NCBI GenBank assembly: GCA_002897895.1
Contig: BDSY01000022.1
Span: 1-64,000, forward strand
Source of the DNA: a bacterium BMS3Abin06
GTDB taxonomy: Bacteria; Nitrospirota; Thermodesulfovibrionia; UBA6902
Reading direction: 5' to 3'
Length of the DNA: 64,000 bases
Shown: one piece after another, positions 24,735 to 33,851 of the stretch
Layout: each line of letters opens with the position of its first letter
How positions within the stretch are numbered: the first letter of the stretch is position 1
Program-made: the position numbers and the translations under genes
Notes under the pieces: model-generated
Seen by the model: only the letters and a program-made list of their open reading frames with translations
Database searches by the model: none
What the model was told of the DNA's origin: nothing

Positions 24735-26375
24735 ATGTCCATCATGGGACTTTTCGACATAGGCAGGTCGGGAATCTTTGCAAATCAGCTGGCGCTCCGC
24801 GTAACGAGCAATAACATAGCCAATGTGAATACCCCGGGATACAGCCGGCAGGATGCAATTATGAAGGTAGCCAGCCCTGTTGAATTGAACGGCAAACATT
24901 TAGGCAGGGGGGTAGGCGATGTTGAAATAAGGAGGAGCTTTGATTCTTTTGTTTTTCTTCAGATACTTGGACAGCGCACCAGCTACGGGAGTGCGTATTC
25001 ACTTGAGAGCGGCTTAAGCCAGGTAGAGCAGATATTCAATGAAGTACAGGGCTTCGGGCTTTCAGGCTTTATGGAAGAGTATTTTAATGCATGGCAGGAT
25101 CTTGCAACCAATCCTGAAGAATCGGCGCAAAGGTCAACACTGCTGACAAAGGCACAGGCATTTGTCAATGCGGCTAAACAAATAGAGAGCGATCTTGTGA
25201 GAAATGTAAAATTCGTAAATGATGAAATAGGAGACACGGTTGACCAGATAAATGTGATAACAAAGAACATTGCCACGATCAACGGGAAAATAATAGGGAT
25301 AGAGGCAGGAGGCGCTGAAACAGCAAACGTGTTCAGGGATGACAGGGAAGAGTTAATGAAAAACCTTTCAGAACTGGTTGACTATGACTGGAGTGAGGCC
25401 TCTGACGGCTCTGTTACAATCGTTGCAGGCAGGAGAAGCATTGTTGCCGGCATAACGTCATACGATTTGAGCACCTCCATTAATCTGGAAGGGGACAGGG
25501 ATGTTTATAACGGAGGAGTAAAAGCAACCTCTTTCTTTCAGAGCGGCCAGCTCGGGGGGCTCATATCGCTCAGAGACAATATAAAGACAAATCCGTTATT
25601 CAGCCTGAGGAAACTGACCGCTTCAATAACAAAAGAAACCAATGTCCTGCACTACGCCGGATATGGCCTTGATAGTTCTACAAATAATGATTTTTTCAGT
25701 CCCCTGGAGTTGTATACCATGAAAAGCGTCTCAGGCACTTCTTCCACTGCTGATATAACGTTGGCGACCATTCCTGTTGCTACCCGTTCCTCACTTACCC
25801 TTGATGAATATGATATTAATCTTACTACGGCCACTGCCTATGAGGTGGTAAACCGGCAGACAGGGGCAACCGTCACAACCGGGACATACAACCCTTCAGG
25901 CACCACTATTACTTTTGAAGGGATTCAAGTGGCAATTTCCGGTACGGCTGTTGCAAATGACAGTTTTTTTATAAGTCCCCTGCAGAATGCTGTTCAGAAC
26001 TTCAGTGTATCTGTAACGGATAATCAAACGATTGCCGCTTCCTCTTCATTGACAACACTGCCCGGCGATAATACAAATGCGCTTAATATTATCAATAAGA
26101 ACGGATCAAAGATTTCCGACCTTAACAGTAGTACTTTCAACGATTACTATGCGGGAATAGTCTCAACCGTGGGATCATTAAGCCAGGCAGCATCGGACAG
26201 CCTTAGTTTTGAGGAGAATCTGCTGTTTGAGCTGAATAACAGGCGGGAATCGGTATCAGGTGTCTCTCTTGATGAAGAGGCTGCCAACCTTATAAGATTT
26301 CAGCGCGCTTTTGAAGCAGGGGCGCGGATTATTAAATTAACAGACGAACTATTGGAGACAATTATAAACCTGTGA
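24735..26375 (+). CDS. flgK: FlgK hook-filament junction protein 1
   Basis: FlgK joins hook to filament. The 546-residue protein has the N-terminal D0 signature MGLFDIGRSGIFANQLALRVTSNNIANVNTPGYSRQDAIM and the C-terminal VSLDEEAANLIRFQRAFEAGARIIKLTDELLETIINL. Its length is normal for the family. The start directly follows the flgN stop and the end overlaps flgL by 4 bp. Confidence 0.96.
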   Translation: MSIMGLFDIGRSGIFANQLALRVTSNNIANVNTPGYSRQDAIMKVASPVELNGKHLGRGVGDVEIRRSFDSFVFLQILGQRTSYGSAYSLESGLSQVEQIFNEVQGFGLSGFMEEYFNAWQDLATNPEESAQRSTLLTKAQAFVNAAKQIESDLVRNVKFVNDEIGDTVDQINVITKNIATINGKIIGIEAGGAETANVFRDDREELMKNLSELVDYDWSEASDGSVTIVAGRRSIVAGITSYDLSTSINLEGDRDVYNGGVKATSFFQSGQLGGLISLRDNIKTNPLFSLRKLTASITKETNVLHYAGYGLDSSTNNDFFSPLELYTMKSVSGTSSTADITLATIPVATRSSLTLDEYDINLTTATAYEVVNRQTGATVTTGTYNPSGTTITFEGIQVAISGTAVANDSFFISPLQNAVQNFSVSVTDNQTIAASSSLTTLPGDNTNALNIINKNGSKISDLNSSTFNDYYAGIVSTVGSLSQAASDSLSFEENLLFELNNRRESVSGVSLDEEAANLIRFQRAFEAGARIIKLTDELLETIINL

Positions 26376-27913
26376 GAATTACCGCATTCATGCTTTATAA
26401 CCAGTTTACAAGTTCACTGAGCAAAAACCTCAGTAAACTGGGCAAGTCGCAGGTGCAATTAAGCTCGGGCAAGAGGCTTACCAAACCCTCGGACGACGTA
26501 ATTGCAGCGCGCGGGGCCATGGCTTACAAGGTTTCTATCAATGAAATAAAGCAGTTTAACAGAAATATAGACGAAGGACTGAGCATGCTTGGCCTTACCG
26601 AGATCCAGTTGAGCGCATCTCTAAACATCCTTAACAGGGCAAGGGAGCTCGCTGTTGCCGAAAGCAATGATACGGCCACCGCCGAAACAAGAGAGATGAC
26701 ATCATATGAGATGCAGAATTTGTTTAGTGAACTGATTAGTATTGGTAACACCAAGCTGAAAAATAGATACATATTTTCCGGTTATCTGAGCAGCTCACAG
26801 GCATTTAATGCCTCGGGGGTATATCAGGGAGATACTAATAATTTAGAAGTTTACATAAGTGACGGGATAAAAACCGGGATAAATATAACCGGAGACACTG
26901 CCTTCACTGATAGTACCAAACAGCTTTCATCAGTTCTGGGCGGCACTGCTGGAATGGGGACGCTCAGGATTACATCGGGATCCGGCAATCCTGTAACTCT
27001 TCCCATAAAAGACACTCTGACAAATGCATCACCCCAGGAGGTAAGGGATGCAATTAATGCGCCAATGTCGGGACTCTATAACGCAGCGGATACAATAGGA
27101 ACAGGCACTCTGACTCTGACGGCAGGGACAGGCAGCCCCGTGACGTTGACAGTGGATGCAGCCAACAATACGCCGGCCCTTCTCCGGGACGCGGTAAACG
27201 CCCTGGATATGGGAATAGAGGCAAGACTTGCCACTGATACGGTCACCAATGAGGTACGGCTGTTTTTCAGGCCAACGACTGCCGGAGAAACTTTTGAAAT
27301 AGAGGTATCAGGCGATGGTGACGGAGAAGATACGGATTCCAACGGACTATCCGCACTGCTTCATACCGGCTTGCAATCAAACCTTACGACTACGGCCCTG
27401 GGCATAGAGGCTTTCGTAATAAATGATACTGCGGGTAAAAGGCTGCTTTTTGCTCCCACGACACCAAATACAAGCTATACTATCGAGGTTGATGAGGATG
27501 GAAACAGCAGTTTTTCAGATGCCGGGGATACGGATACTTCCGGGCTTTCACGCATTGCCTCAGGCAACCTGACCGGTTCCATTAATTTTTTCATGATCAT
27601 TGACCATATGAAAAACTCCCTGTCAAGTAATGACACAGCCGGTATCCAGGGAAGCATATTTCTCCTGGACGGGGCGCTTGACAGTAATATTAATACGACC
27701 GCAGATGTAGGCTCCAGGCTCAAATATCTGCTTGATCAGAAAGACAGACTGGAGGATAATGAGATTTCTTACATAGAAAACCTTTCCATACTTGAGGATG
27801 CGGACATAGCAGAAGTTGCTTTGGAAATAACAAAAATCGAGTCTACACTTGAGGCAATGAGGATTTCTTCGCTGAAGAGCCTGTCGCAGTCGCTTTTTGA
27901 TTTTTTAGCATAG
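26372..27913 (+). CDS. flgL: FlgL hook-filament junction protein 3, enlarged
   Basis: FlgL links FlgK to flagellin. The protein starts at GTG 26372 overlapping flgK. N-terminal D0/D1 (FTSSLSKNLSKLGKSQVQLSSGKRLTKPSDD) and C-terminal D0 are typical, but at 513 residues it is well beyond the usual 300 or so. The excess (about 185-400) contains two related Thr/Gly/Asp-rich modules: GTLRITSGSGNPVTL and GTLTLTAGTGSPVTL, then GIEARLATDT..TFEIEVSGDGDGED and GIEAFVINDT..SYTIEVDEDGNSS. They probably form extra surface domains. Confidence 0.92.
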   Translation: MRITAFMLYNQFTSSLSKNLSKLGKSQVQLSSGKRLTKPSDDVIAARGAMAYKVSINEIKQFNRNIDEGLSMLGLTEIQLSASLNILNRARELAVAESNDTATAETREMTSYEMQNLFSELISIGNTKLKNRYIFSGYLSSSQAFNASGVYQGDTNNLEVYISDGIKTGINITGDTAFTDSTKQLSSVLGGTAGMGTLRITSGSGNPVTLPIKDTLTNASPQEVRDAINAPMSGLYNAADTIGTGTLTLTAGTGSPVTLTVDAANNTPALLRDAVNALDMGIEARLATDTVTNEVRLFFRPTTAGETFEIEVSGDGDGEDTDSNGLSALLHTGLQSNLTTTALGIEAFVINDTAGKRLLFAPTTPNTSYTIEVDEDGNSSFSDAGDTDTSGLSRIASGNLTGSINFFMIIDHMKNSLSSNDTAGIQGSIFLLDGALDSNINTTADVGSRLKYLLDQKDRLEDNEISYIENLSILEDADIAEVALEITKIESTLEAMRISSLKSLSQSLFDFLA

Positions 27914-27949
27914 AGTAAAATTTTTTAATAAGAAAGAGATACCAATAAA

Positions 27950-28180
27950 ATGCTTGTCTTGACAAGGAAGTTGGGAGAAGTTTTAAGAATTGGCCAGGGA
28001 ATAACAGTCAGAATCATAGATATCAAAGGTAAGCATGTAAAGATAGGGATAGAAGCGCCGGCTGAACTCCTCATATACAGGGAAGAGATATATGAAAAGA
28101 TACAGGCTGAAAACCGTCTTTCATCAACATTATCAGTAGGCGAATTCGGGGAAATAAAGGAGGCATTTAAAAATAAATGA
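27950..28180 (+). CDS. csrA: CsrA translational regulator
   Basis: CsrA binds GGA motifs in mRNA leaders, commonly repressing flagellin translation in bacteria that have FliW. The 76-residue protein begins MLVLTRKLGEVLRIGQGITVRIIDIKGKHVKIGIEAP, the canonical fold. It overlaps fliW by 4 bp. No flagellin gene is in the window, so its main target lies elsewhere. Confidence 0.97.
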   Translation: MLVLTRKLGEVLRIGQGITVRIIDIKGKHVKIGIEAPAELLIYREEIYEKIQAENRLSSTLSVGEFGEIKEAFKNK

Positions 28181-28614
28181 TATCTTTTAATTCATCGCGG
28201 TTCGGAAGGCTTGAAGTAGCCAAAGACAGGGTTATCCATTTCCCGGGCGGACTAATGGGCTTTCCTGATATTAAGAGGTTCATTTTAATGGATTATAAAG
28301 ACACTTCACTCAAATGGCTCCAGGCTGTGGATGACCCGGATATTGCGTTTATAGTGATGCCGCCGTATGAAGTTTTTCCTGACTATTCACTGAAGATTGA
28401 TAAGTCGATATATAATCTTCTTGCATTGGAAAGTGAAGATGATCTGGTAATTTTTGTCATGTTGAGGGTCGAGGGGGGCAGGGTTACCGCCAATCTGCAG
28501 GGCCCGCTTGTACTAAACTCCATCAACAAAAGGGGTGTGCAGATTGTAAATGAGGATCCCCGTTTTTCCTGCAGGACGCCGCTCAAATCCTTAAATGCGC
28601 CTGCCGCAAAATAA
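28177..28614 (+). CDS. fliW: FliW flagellar assembly factor, CsrA antagonist
   Basis: FliW binds either flagellin or CsrA and so couples flagellin synthesis to its export. The 145-residue protein has the family blocks VIHFPGGLMGFPDIKRFILMDY, FKWLQAVDDPDIAFIVM-like and ANLQGPLVLNSINKRGVQIV. It is translationally coupled to csrA and ends the flagellar run. Confidence 0.96.
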   Translation: MISFNSSRFGRLEVAKDRVIHFPGGLMGFPDIKRFILMDYKDTSLKWLQAVDDPDIAFIVMPPYEVFPDYSLKIDKSIYNLLALESEDDLVIFVMLRVEGGRVTANLQGPLVLNSINKRGVQIVNEDPRFSCRTPLKSLNAPAAK

Positions 28615-28687
28615 CATCAGCTTCATCAAGTTCAATAAAGAAGCAAAAACTTTTCTGCAAGATACAAGACCCCCTGCCGTGCACTGA

Positions 28688-30382
28688 TTACTTGCGTGGT
28701 CTTATTGCCCTGAGGTTGAGCTGGAGATTTTTTGTGCCGTTCCATTCATTTATACATGGAATAAAGGCAATATCCAGAGAGGAAACCGAATCCGTATTTT
28801 TCAATTTCTCACCCATGCTGAAACCGATACTATCCATATTGATGCTATCCTGTTTGAGCTGCATCTTCAGGTGATTGTTGCCGACAATCTTTTTATTTAC
28901 AATCTCTATCGCTTTTGTGCCGAATACAGGCTGTTTATTTGAATCACCATAAGGTTCGAGAAGTGCCAATTCCTTTATAAGGTTAAAGTTTAAATCGGAA
29001 AACTTTACGGCAGCGTCTATTTTCAATGCCGGGATCATATCTTCTGCGCTGAGCTTTTCAGCCGCTATCCGGTTCATCTGATTCTTAAATGCAGGTAGAT
29101 TTCCAACATCAAGACTGAGCCCCGCTGCCATACGGTGGCCCCCGAAACCAAGCAGCAGGTCCGGACATTCGGCAATGGCCCTGTATAAATGAAACGGGGG
29201 GATCCCCCTTGCAGAGCCTTTTGCAACCGAATCCTTTATAGAAAAAAGAAACACGGGCCTGTAAAACATATCAACCAGCCGTGATGCAACAATGCCTATT
29301 ACACCGGGATGCCATTCATGGGATGAGAGAACAATTACATTCTCCATATCATCCGGATTTATCATATCAAGCGCTGTCTTCAATACATCCCCTTCAATTT
29401 TCTGCCTCTTCCTGTTTTGCTCTTCAAGGAGGTTTGCAATCCCTCTTGCCTTTGCTTCATCCCCTGTTAGAAAAAGCTCTACAACTTCACCTGCGTCATC
29501 AACTCTGCCCGCGGCATTAATCCTGGGAATCAGACTATAGGAAAGTGATCCTGCACGGCTGCTCCCGTCAACACCGGCTGCCTCTTTTAATGCCTGTATT
29601 CCTGTCCTGCCGGTACTGTTATTAATTCTCTTAAGCCCGTATGTTACAAAAATCCTGTTTTCTCCTAATAGTGGAACAGAATCGGCAATCGTTCCTAATG
29701 CAACCAGATCCAGAAGTTCAGTTAACTGTGACTCGTAATTCGCAACACGTAACTCCTGCAGAAGCGCCTGGATTAATTTAAATGCAACCCCGACTCCGGC
29801 GAGGTTTTTAAAGGGATAAGCGGAATCTGTTCTGTGCGGATCAATAACTGCTGTTACCGGAGGCAGTTTCTCAGGTGGTTCATGATGGTCAGTTACTATG
29901 ATATCCATTCCCATTGAAAGGGCGTTTGAAACTTCTGTTCCGGAACTTATGCCGCAATCAGCAGTTATGATAAGGTTTGCCCCGTTTGTCCCGGCTTTTT
30001 GTATTCCTTTATTACTGAGGCCGTACCCTTCGGTTATTCTGTTCGGGATATGATAGTAAGTTTTTAATCCTAATCCGCTTAGCGTAGAGACCAGAAGCGC
30101 TGTAGCCGTTATGCCGTCCGCATCATAATCGCCGTGTACAAGCACTGTCTCATCCCTTTCAACAGCGGTTTTCAGCCTCTCAACAGCCTTTGTCATGTCC
30201 GGCATGAGAAAAGGATCATGGAGATCGTTGAGGGATGGATGGAGAAAGTTTTTTATTGAACCGGCATCCTTGATACCCCTGTTTACAAGCACCTGGGCAA
30301 GCACGGGGGAGATGGAAAACCTGCTCGAAAGATGTTCCAGAAATTCGCGGTTGGTCCTGCTGACAAGCCAGTTACGATGCAT
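28688..30382 (-). CDS. recJ: RecJ single-strand DNA 5-prime exonuclease
   Basis: RecJ degrades single-stranded DNA 5-prime to 3-prime in recombination and repair. The 564-residue protein has the DHH-family motifs LVHGDYDADGITATALL, ITADCGISSG and IIVTDHHEPPE, then the DHHA1 motif GFGGHRMAAGLSL and a C-terminal OB-like region. It is convergent with fliW across a 73-bp gap in which I see no clear terminator, and lies 33 bp after secF. Confidence 0.96.
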   Translation of the reverse strand: MHRNWLVSRTNREFLEHLSSRFSISPVLAQVLVNRGIKDAGSIKNFLHPSLNDLHDPFLMPDMTKAVERLKTAVERDETVLVHGDYDADGITATALLVSTLSGLGLKTYYHIPNRITEGYGLSNKGIQKAGTNGANLIITADCGISSGTEVSNALSMGMDIIVTDHHEPPEKLPPVTAVIDPHRTDSAYPFKNLAGVGVAFKLIQALLQELRVANYESQLTELLDLVALGTIADSVPLLGENRIFVTYGLKRINNSTGRTGIQALKEAAGVDGSSRAGSLSYSLIPRINAAGRVDDAGEVVELFLTGDEAKARGIANLLEEQNRKRQKIEGDVLKTALDMINPDDMENVIVLSSHEWHPGVIGIVASRLVDMFYRPVFLFSIKDSVAKGSARGIPPFHLYRAIAECPDLLLGFGGHRMAAGLSLDVGNLPAFKNQMNRIAAEKLSAEDMIPALKIDAAVKFSDLNFNLIKELALLEPYGDSNKQPVFGTKAIEIVNKKIVGNNHLKMQLKQDSINMDSIGFSMGEKLKNTDSVSSLDIAFIPCINEWNGTKNLQLNLRAIRPRK

Positions 30383-30415
30383 AGAGAAAAATTGGGGAAA
30401 CCATTTTATTTATGT

Positions 30416-31339
30416 TTATTTGCGTTTTAATTTTTGCCTTAACGCCTTGCCCTCGCCTAACAACAGCACAATGGGGCTTGCCACAAACATGGAAGAATAA
30501 GTGCCGATGGCTATTCCCAGCATAATTGCCAGGGCAAAATCGTGGATAACTTCGCCGCCGAAAATAAATAGGGCGAATGTTGCAAAAAAAGTAGTCAAAG
30601 AGGTGATAATGGTTCTCGACAGCACCTCATTAATGCTCAAATTTACGATATCATAAATGGATTTTTTGTATTTGGTCCTCAGGTTCTCCCTTATCCTGTC
30701 AAAGACGACCACCGTATCAGTCAGGGAATACCCTGCAATCATAAGAAGGGCGCTTATGAGTATGAGATTTATCTCTTTGCCCATCAGATAAAAGAGACCG
30801 AGAACAGCAAGGACATCATGGAATGTAGCTATTGTGGCGCCTATGCTGAAATTGAACTGGAACCTCACTGTTATATAAATCAGAATGCCTATGAACGCTG
30901 CAATGATAGCCCAGAACGCATCCGTCCTCAGCCTTGCCCCTACCTTCGGGCCTATCTCTGTCGTTGAATCCACCACCAGATTATTTTGGGAATATTCTTC
31001 CGAGAGAATGGATATTATTTTTTTAGAGAGATTGCCGAGGGTCTGTTCGCCTTTTTTTATTCTGATGAGAATTTTGTTTTCCGTAGGCAGATCCTGAAGA
31101 TCAAAGCCGGTTATCCCGCCCTTTGTCAATGCCTCTCTGACATCCTGAAGCGGGATATTCTCGTTAAATCTGATCTGTACCGAAGTGCCGCCCGCGAAAT
31201 CGATCCCGAGATTCGCAGTGCCTCTTGCAATCTGAACAATTGCGAAAAGGCCGATTATCATTAATATCGATGAGAATGTGAAGGCAAAGTATCTCTTGCC
31301 CATAAAATCAATTTTTGTATTTTTAAGAATTGCAATCAT
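30416..31339 (-). CDS. secF: SecF protein-export membrane protein
   Basis: SecF works with SecD and YajC to drive protein export through SecYEG. From ATG 31339 it has 307 residues; this start overlaps the secD stop (ATGA) and is preferred over the track's start eight codons upstream. It has a first membrane helix, the periplasmic block [16 protein letters not shown], and five C-terminal helices with [20 protein letters not shown], the RND-type SecF signature. Confidence 0.95.
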   Translation of the reverse strand: MIAILKNTKIDFMGKRYFAFTFSSILMIIGLFAIVQIARGTANLGIDFAGGTSVQIRFNENIPLQDVREALTKGGITGFDLQDLPTENKILIRIKKGEQTLGNLSKKIISILSEEYSQNNLVVDSTTEIGPKVGARLRTDAFWAIIAAFIGILIYITVRFQFNFSIGATIATFHDVLAVLGLFYLMGKEINLILISALLMIAGYSLTDTVVVFDRIRENLRTKYKKSIYDIVNLSINEVLSRTIITSLTTFFATFALFIFGGEVIHDFALAIMLGIAIGTYSSMFVASPIVLLLGEGKALRQKLKRK

Positions 31340-32949
31340 ATGCTCAACCTCTTTACTTCCCATTTGGAGGTTATCAAGTCAAACACTGTCTTGGTTCCGA
31401 TAAGCGCTGTAAAGAGGTTAATAAGCACACCCCATCCGAGAGTTACTGCAAACCCCTTTATGGGGCCGGTGCCGAACTGGAAAAGCACTACGGCGGTAAT
31501 GAGTGTTGTGACGTGGGAGTCAAAAATAGTCCAGAATGCCTTATCATAGCCTGAGTCAATAGCCGCCCTCGGGGTTTTCCCGACCCTGAGTTCCTCCCTG
31601 ATTCTTTCAAACATGAGAACGTTACTGTCAACCGCCATGCCAACGGCAAGTATTATTCCTGCAATACCGGGCAGAGTCAGTGTTGCATTAAAAGCCGACA
31701 GTACACCGATAAGAAAGACAATATTCAACACAAGCGCAAAATCTGCAATCAGCCCCGACATTTTGTAATACACAATCATGAAAACAATAACGAGCAATGC
31801 ACCGATTAAGCCTGCATTGATCCCTGCATTGATAGAGTCCCTTCCAAGGGAGGGGCCGACTGTCACATTCTGAAGCATTTTCAATGGCGCGGGGAGGGAG
31901 CCTGATCTCAGGACAATAGCAAGATCCTTGGCTTCCTGCATGCTGAACGAGCCTGTGATCTGGGCGCTGCCGCCTGCGATTTTTTCCTGGATTACGGGCG
32001 CTGAATAGACATTATCATCAAGAATTATTGCAAGGCGTTTTTTTACATTATTGGCGGTAATCTGTTCAAAAAGCTTTGCGCCGGTAGAATTAAAGGTTAT
32101 TGAAACATAAGGTTCATTGTATCTCCGATCAATATTGACCCGAGCCTCTGTAAGAAACTCACCCGTCATGAGGGATTGCTTTTTGATCAGGTAAACCCGC
32201 ACTGTCTCCACGCCTGTTTCCTTGCTGCGGACTTTCCCGAAAAGAATTTCATCATCTTCAGGGATCTGACCGGCAAATTTTTTTAATACCTCTTTTTCTT
32301 CAGCAGGAGAAATGACGCCTGGAAGCTGCGCAGCTACAGGAGATTCATCGTCAAGGAGCTTGAATTCAAGGATTGCCGTTTTCCCGACAAGGTCAATTGC
32401 GCGTTTGGTGTCTTTTACTCCGGGCAACTGGATTACTATCTCATTCCCGGACTGCCTGTGTATTGTCGGTTCGGCAACGCCGAACTGGTCAACCCTGTTC
32501 CTGATTGTCTCTAACGCCTGGTCAACGGCGAAATTCTTTATCCTTTCAATTTCACGGTCAGTAAGCCTGTACACAAGTTTGCCATTGGACCGGCTGCTCA
32601 GTTCAAGGTTGGGGAACTCCTTTGAGACCGTATCCGATACCCCTGTATTGTCAGTTGATATGATAATGTCGGAGTTTTGCTTTTCAACCTTTGCCTCAAT
32701 CTTTTTTTCTTTAAAAATATTGGTCAGGCTGGAGGCAATTCGTTCAACAGTAATATCCACTGCCTTGTCACCGTCCACTTCATAAACCAGATGAACTCCC
32801 CCCTGAAGGTCAAGACCTAGCACTATGCCGTATTTTTGCAGCCAGTCAGGCAGTGATTCACGAAGGTCTGTTGAAGGCAGGTAAAATATTACTGAGAGCA
32901 GAGTTGCTGCTGCAATTAATGTAATGCGCCAGAAAAAGTTCTTTTTCAC
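31336..32949 (-). CDS. secD: SecD protein-export membrane protein
   Basis: SecD forms the proton-driven export motor with SecF. The 537-residue protein has an N-terminal helix, the block [20 protein letters not shown], a large periplasmic region with [28 protein letters not shown], and six C-terminal helices with [25 protein letters not shown]. It sits between yajC and secF in the standard order. Confidence 0.96.
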   Translation of the reverse strand: MKKNFFWRITLIAAATLLSVIFYLPSTDLRESLPDWLQKYGIVLGLDLQGGVHLVYEVDGDKAVDITVERIASSLTNIFKEKKIEAKVEKQNSDIIISTDNTGVSDTVSKEFPNLELSSRSNGKLVYRLTDREIERIKNFAVDQALETIRNRVDQFGVAEPTIHRQSGNEIVIQLPGVKDTKRAIDLVGKTAILEFKLLDDESPVAAQLPGVISPAEEKEVLKKFAGQIPEDDEILFGKVRSKETGVETVRVYLIKKQSLMTGEFLTEARVNIDRRYNEPYVSITFNSTGAKLFEQITANNVKKRLAIILDDNVYSAPVIQEKIAGGSAQITGSFSMQEAKDLAIVLRSGSLPAPLKMLQNVTVGPSLGRDSINAGINAGLIGALLVIVFMIVYYKMSGLIADFALVLNIVFLIGVLSAFNATLTLPGIAGIILAVGMAVDSNVLMFERIREELRVGKTPRAAIDSGYDKAFWTIFDSHVTTLITAVVLFQFGTGPIKGFAVTLGWGVLINLFTALIGTKTVFDLITSKWEVKRLSI

Positions 32950-32955
32950 TTACTC

Positions 32956-33429
32956 CTATTCCCCTGTCCTCAGGCCGGCAATATAACTGCGGCCGACTCT
33001 GATCCTTACATCATCCTTAATGCCGACTTTCAGGGTTGCTGTGTTGGCATCAATATCTTCTATGATACCGTGTATACCGCCGGTTGTGATGATCTTGTCA
33101 CCCTTTTTAAGATTTTCCAGCATTTGTTTGTGCTCTTTTGCCTTTTTGGACTGGGGCCTTATAAGCAGGAAATAAAATATCACAAAAATCAATATCAGGG
33201 GCAAAAATGACTGAAACATCGCACCCGGCCCCTGGGTCCCGGCATCTCCGCCGCCCGGCTGGCCTGCCATTGCATAGACAATGTCTGAAAACCCTGCCAG
33301 CAGGCATATAATATATAGAGACACTCTTGAAAAATAGCCGGTGTATTGCTTTGCCCTGCACCGTAAAAGGCCGGCAATCCTGAATCGCGGGACGGAATGG
33401 TAAGGTTTGCTTTCTAAAGGGGTAGACAT
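32956..33429 (-). CDS. yajC: YajC preprotein translocase subunit
   Basis: YajC is the small SecDF partner. The conserved part (about 60-157) has the membrane helix FLPLILIFVIFYFLLIRPQSKKAKEHKQ and the domain LKKGDKIITTGGIHGIIEDI. The predicted protein is 157 residues, longer than usual, because of an N-terminal extension with a second hydrophobic segment (VSLYIICLLAGFSDIVYA). The ATG at 33429 has a strong GGAGGAG site, which supports the long form; an internal GTG could give a shorter one. Confidence 0.9.
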   Translation of the reverse strand: MSTPLESKPYHSVPRFRIAGLLRCRAKQYTGYFSRVSLYIICLLAGFSDIVYAMAGQPGGGDAGTQGPGAMFQSFLPLILIFVIFYFLLIRPQSKKAKEHKQMLENLKKGDKIITTGGIHGIIEDIDANTATLKVGIKDDVRIRVGRSYIAGLRTGE

Positions 33430-33503
33430 GATTTCTCCTCCGGATATTATTAGTTTACAATTAAATCGTGATACTATAACTTTTCAGTCTTTTTTAATCA
33501 AGG

Positions 33504-33851
33504 GTAACTGTTCACAGTTATCAGTTCACGGTTCACGGTTTCAAAATGCGTTGTATGCTTGATGCATTTTTGAAATTGACTTCAATTCGTTAATAAGTTC
33601 TTTACGCATCCCTGTCAGACAATACCTTGACCTCTCGTGAAATGTAAACACGATTCTTCCTTACTTCTAATTAGTGTCTGTGTATAAACTCAACAATTAA
33701 GCTGTCATTCCCGCGGTCCTTTGGGCGGGAATCCAGTCTTTTCAGTGAGTTCTGGATACCCGACTACAAACTTCGGGTATGACAAAAATAAAAAACAGCT
33801 ATTTATACACAGACTCTAATTAACCGTTAACTGTCAACCGTGAACGGTTAC
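33504..33851. repeat. GTAAC-bounded heptamer palindrome carrying a nested MITE-like element
   Basis: The outer arms gtaactgttcacagttatcagttcacgg and the reverse complement of ccgttaactgtcaaccgtgaacggttac are 7-bp-period sequences in inverted orientation. Between them is a second inverted-repeat element (33669-33821). The right edge touches the lptD stop codon, so TAG is followed directly by TAA of the element. The rest of the 33430-33850 gap holds no gene that I can support. Confidence 0.75.
33669..33821. mobile_element. MITE-like element with 20-bp terminal inverted repeats
   Basis: The ends aattagtgtctgtgtataaa and tttatacacagactctaatt are inverted repeats with one mismatch. The core carries GTCATTCCCGCGG..GGCGGGAATCCAG and a tail GGGTATGACA, like the core of the element at 24064-24236 although the ends differ. 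No ORF is present. Confidence 0.75.

Noticed and set aside
28615-28687. Bidirectional terminator between fliW and recJ
   Set aside because: The 73-bp convergent gap shows no stable stem followed by T-runs on either strand.
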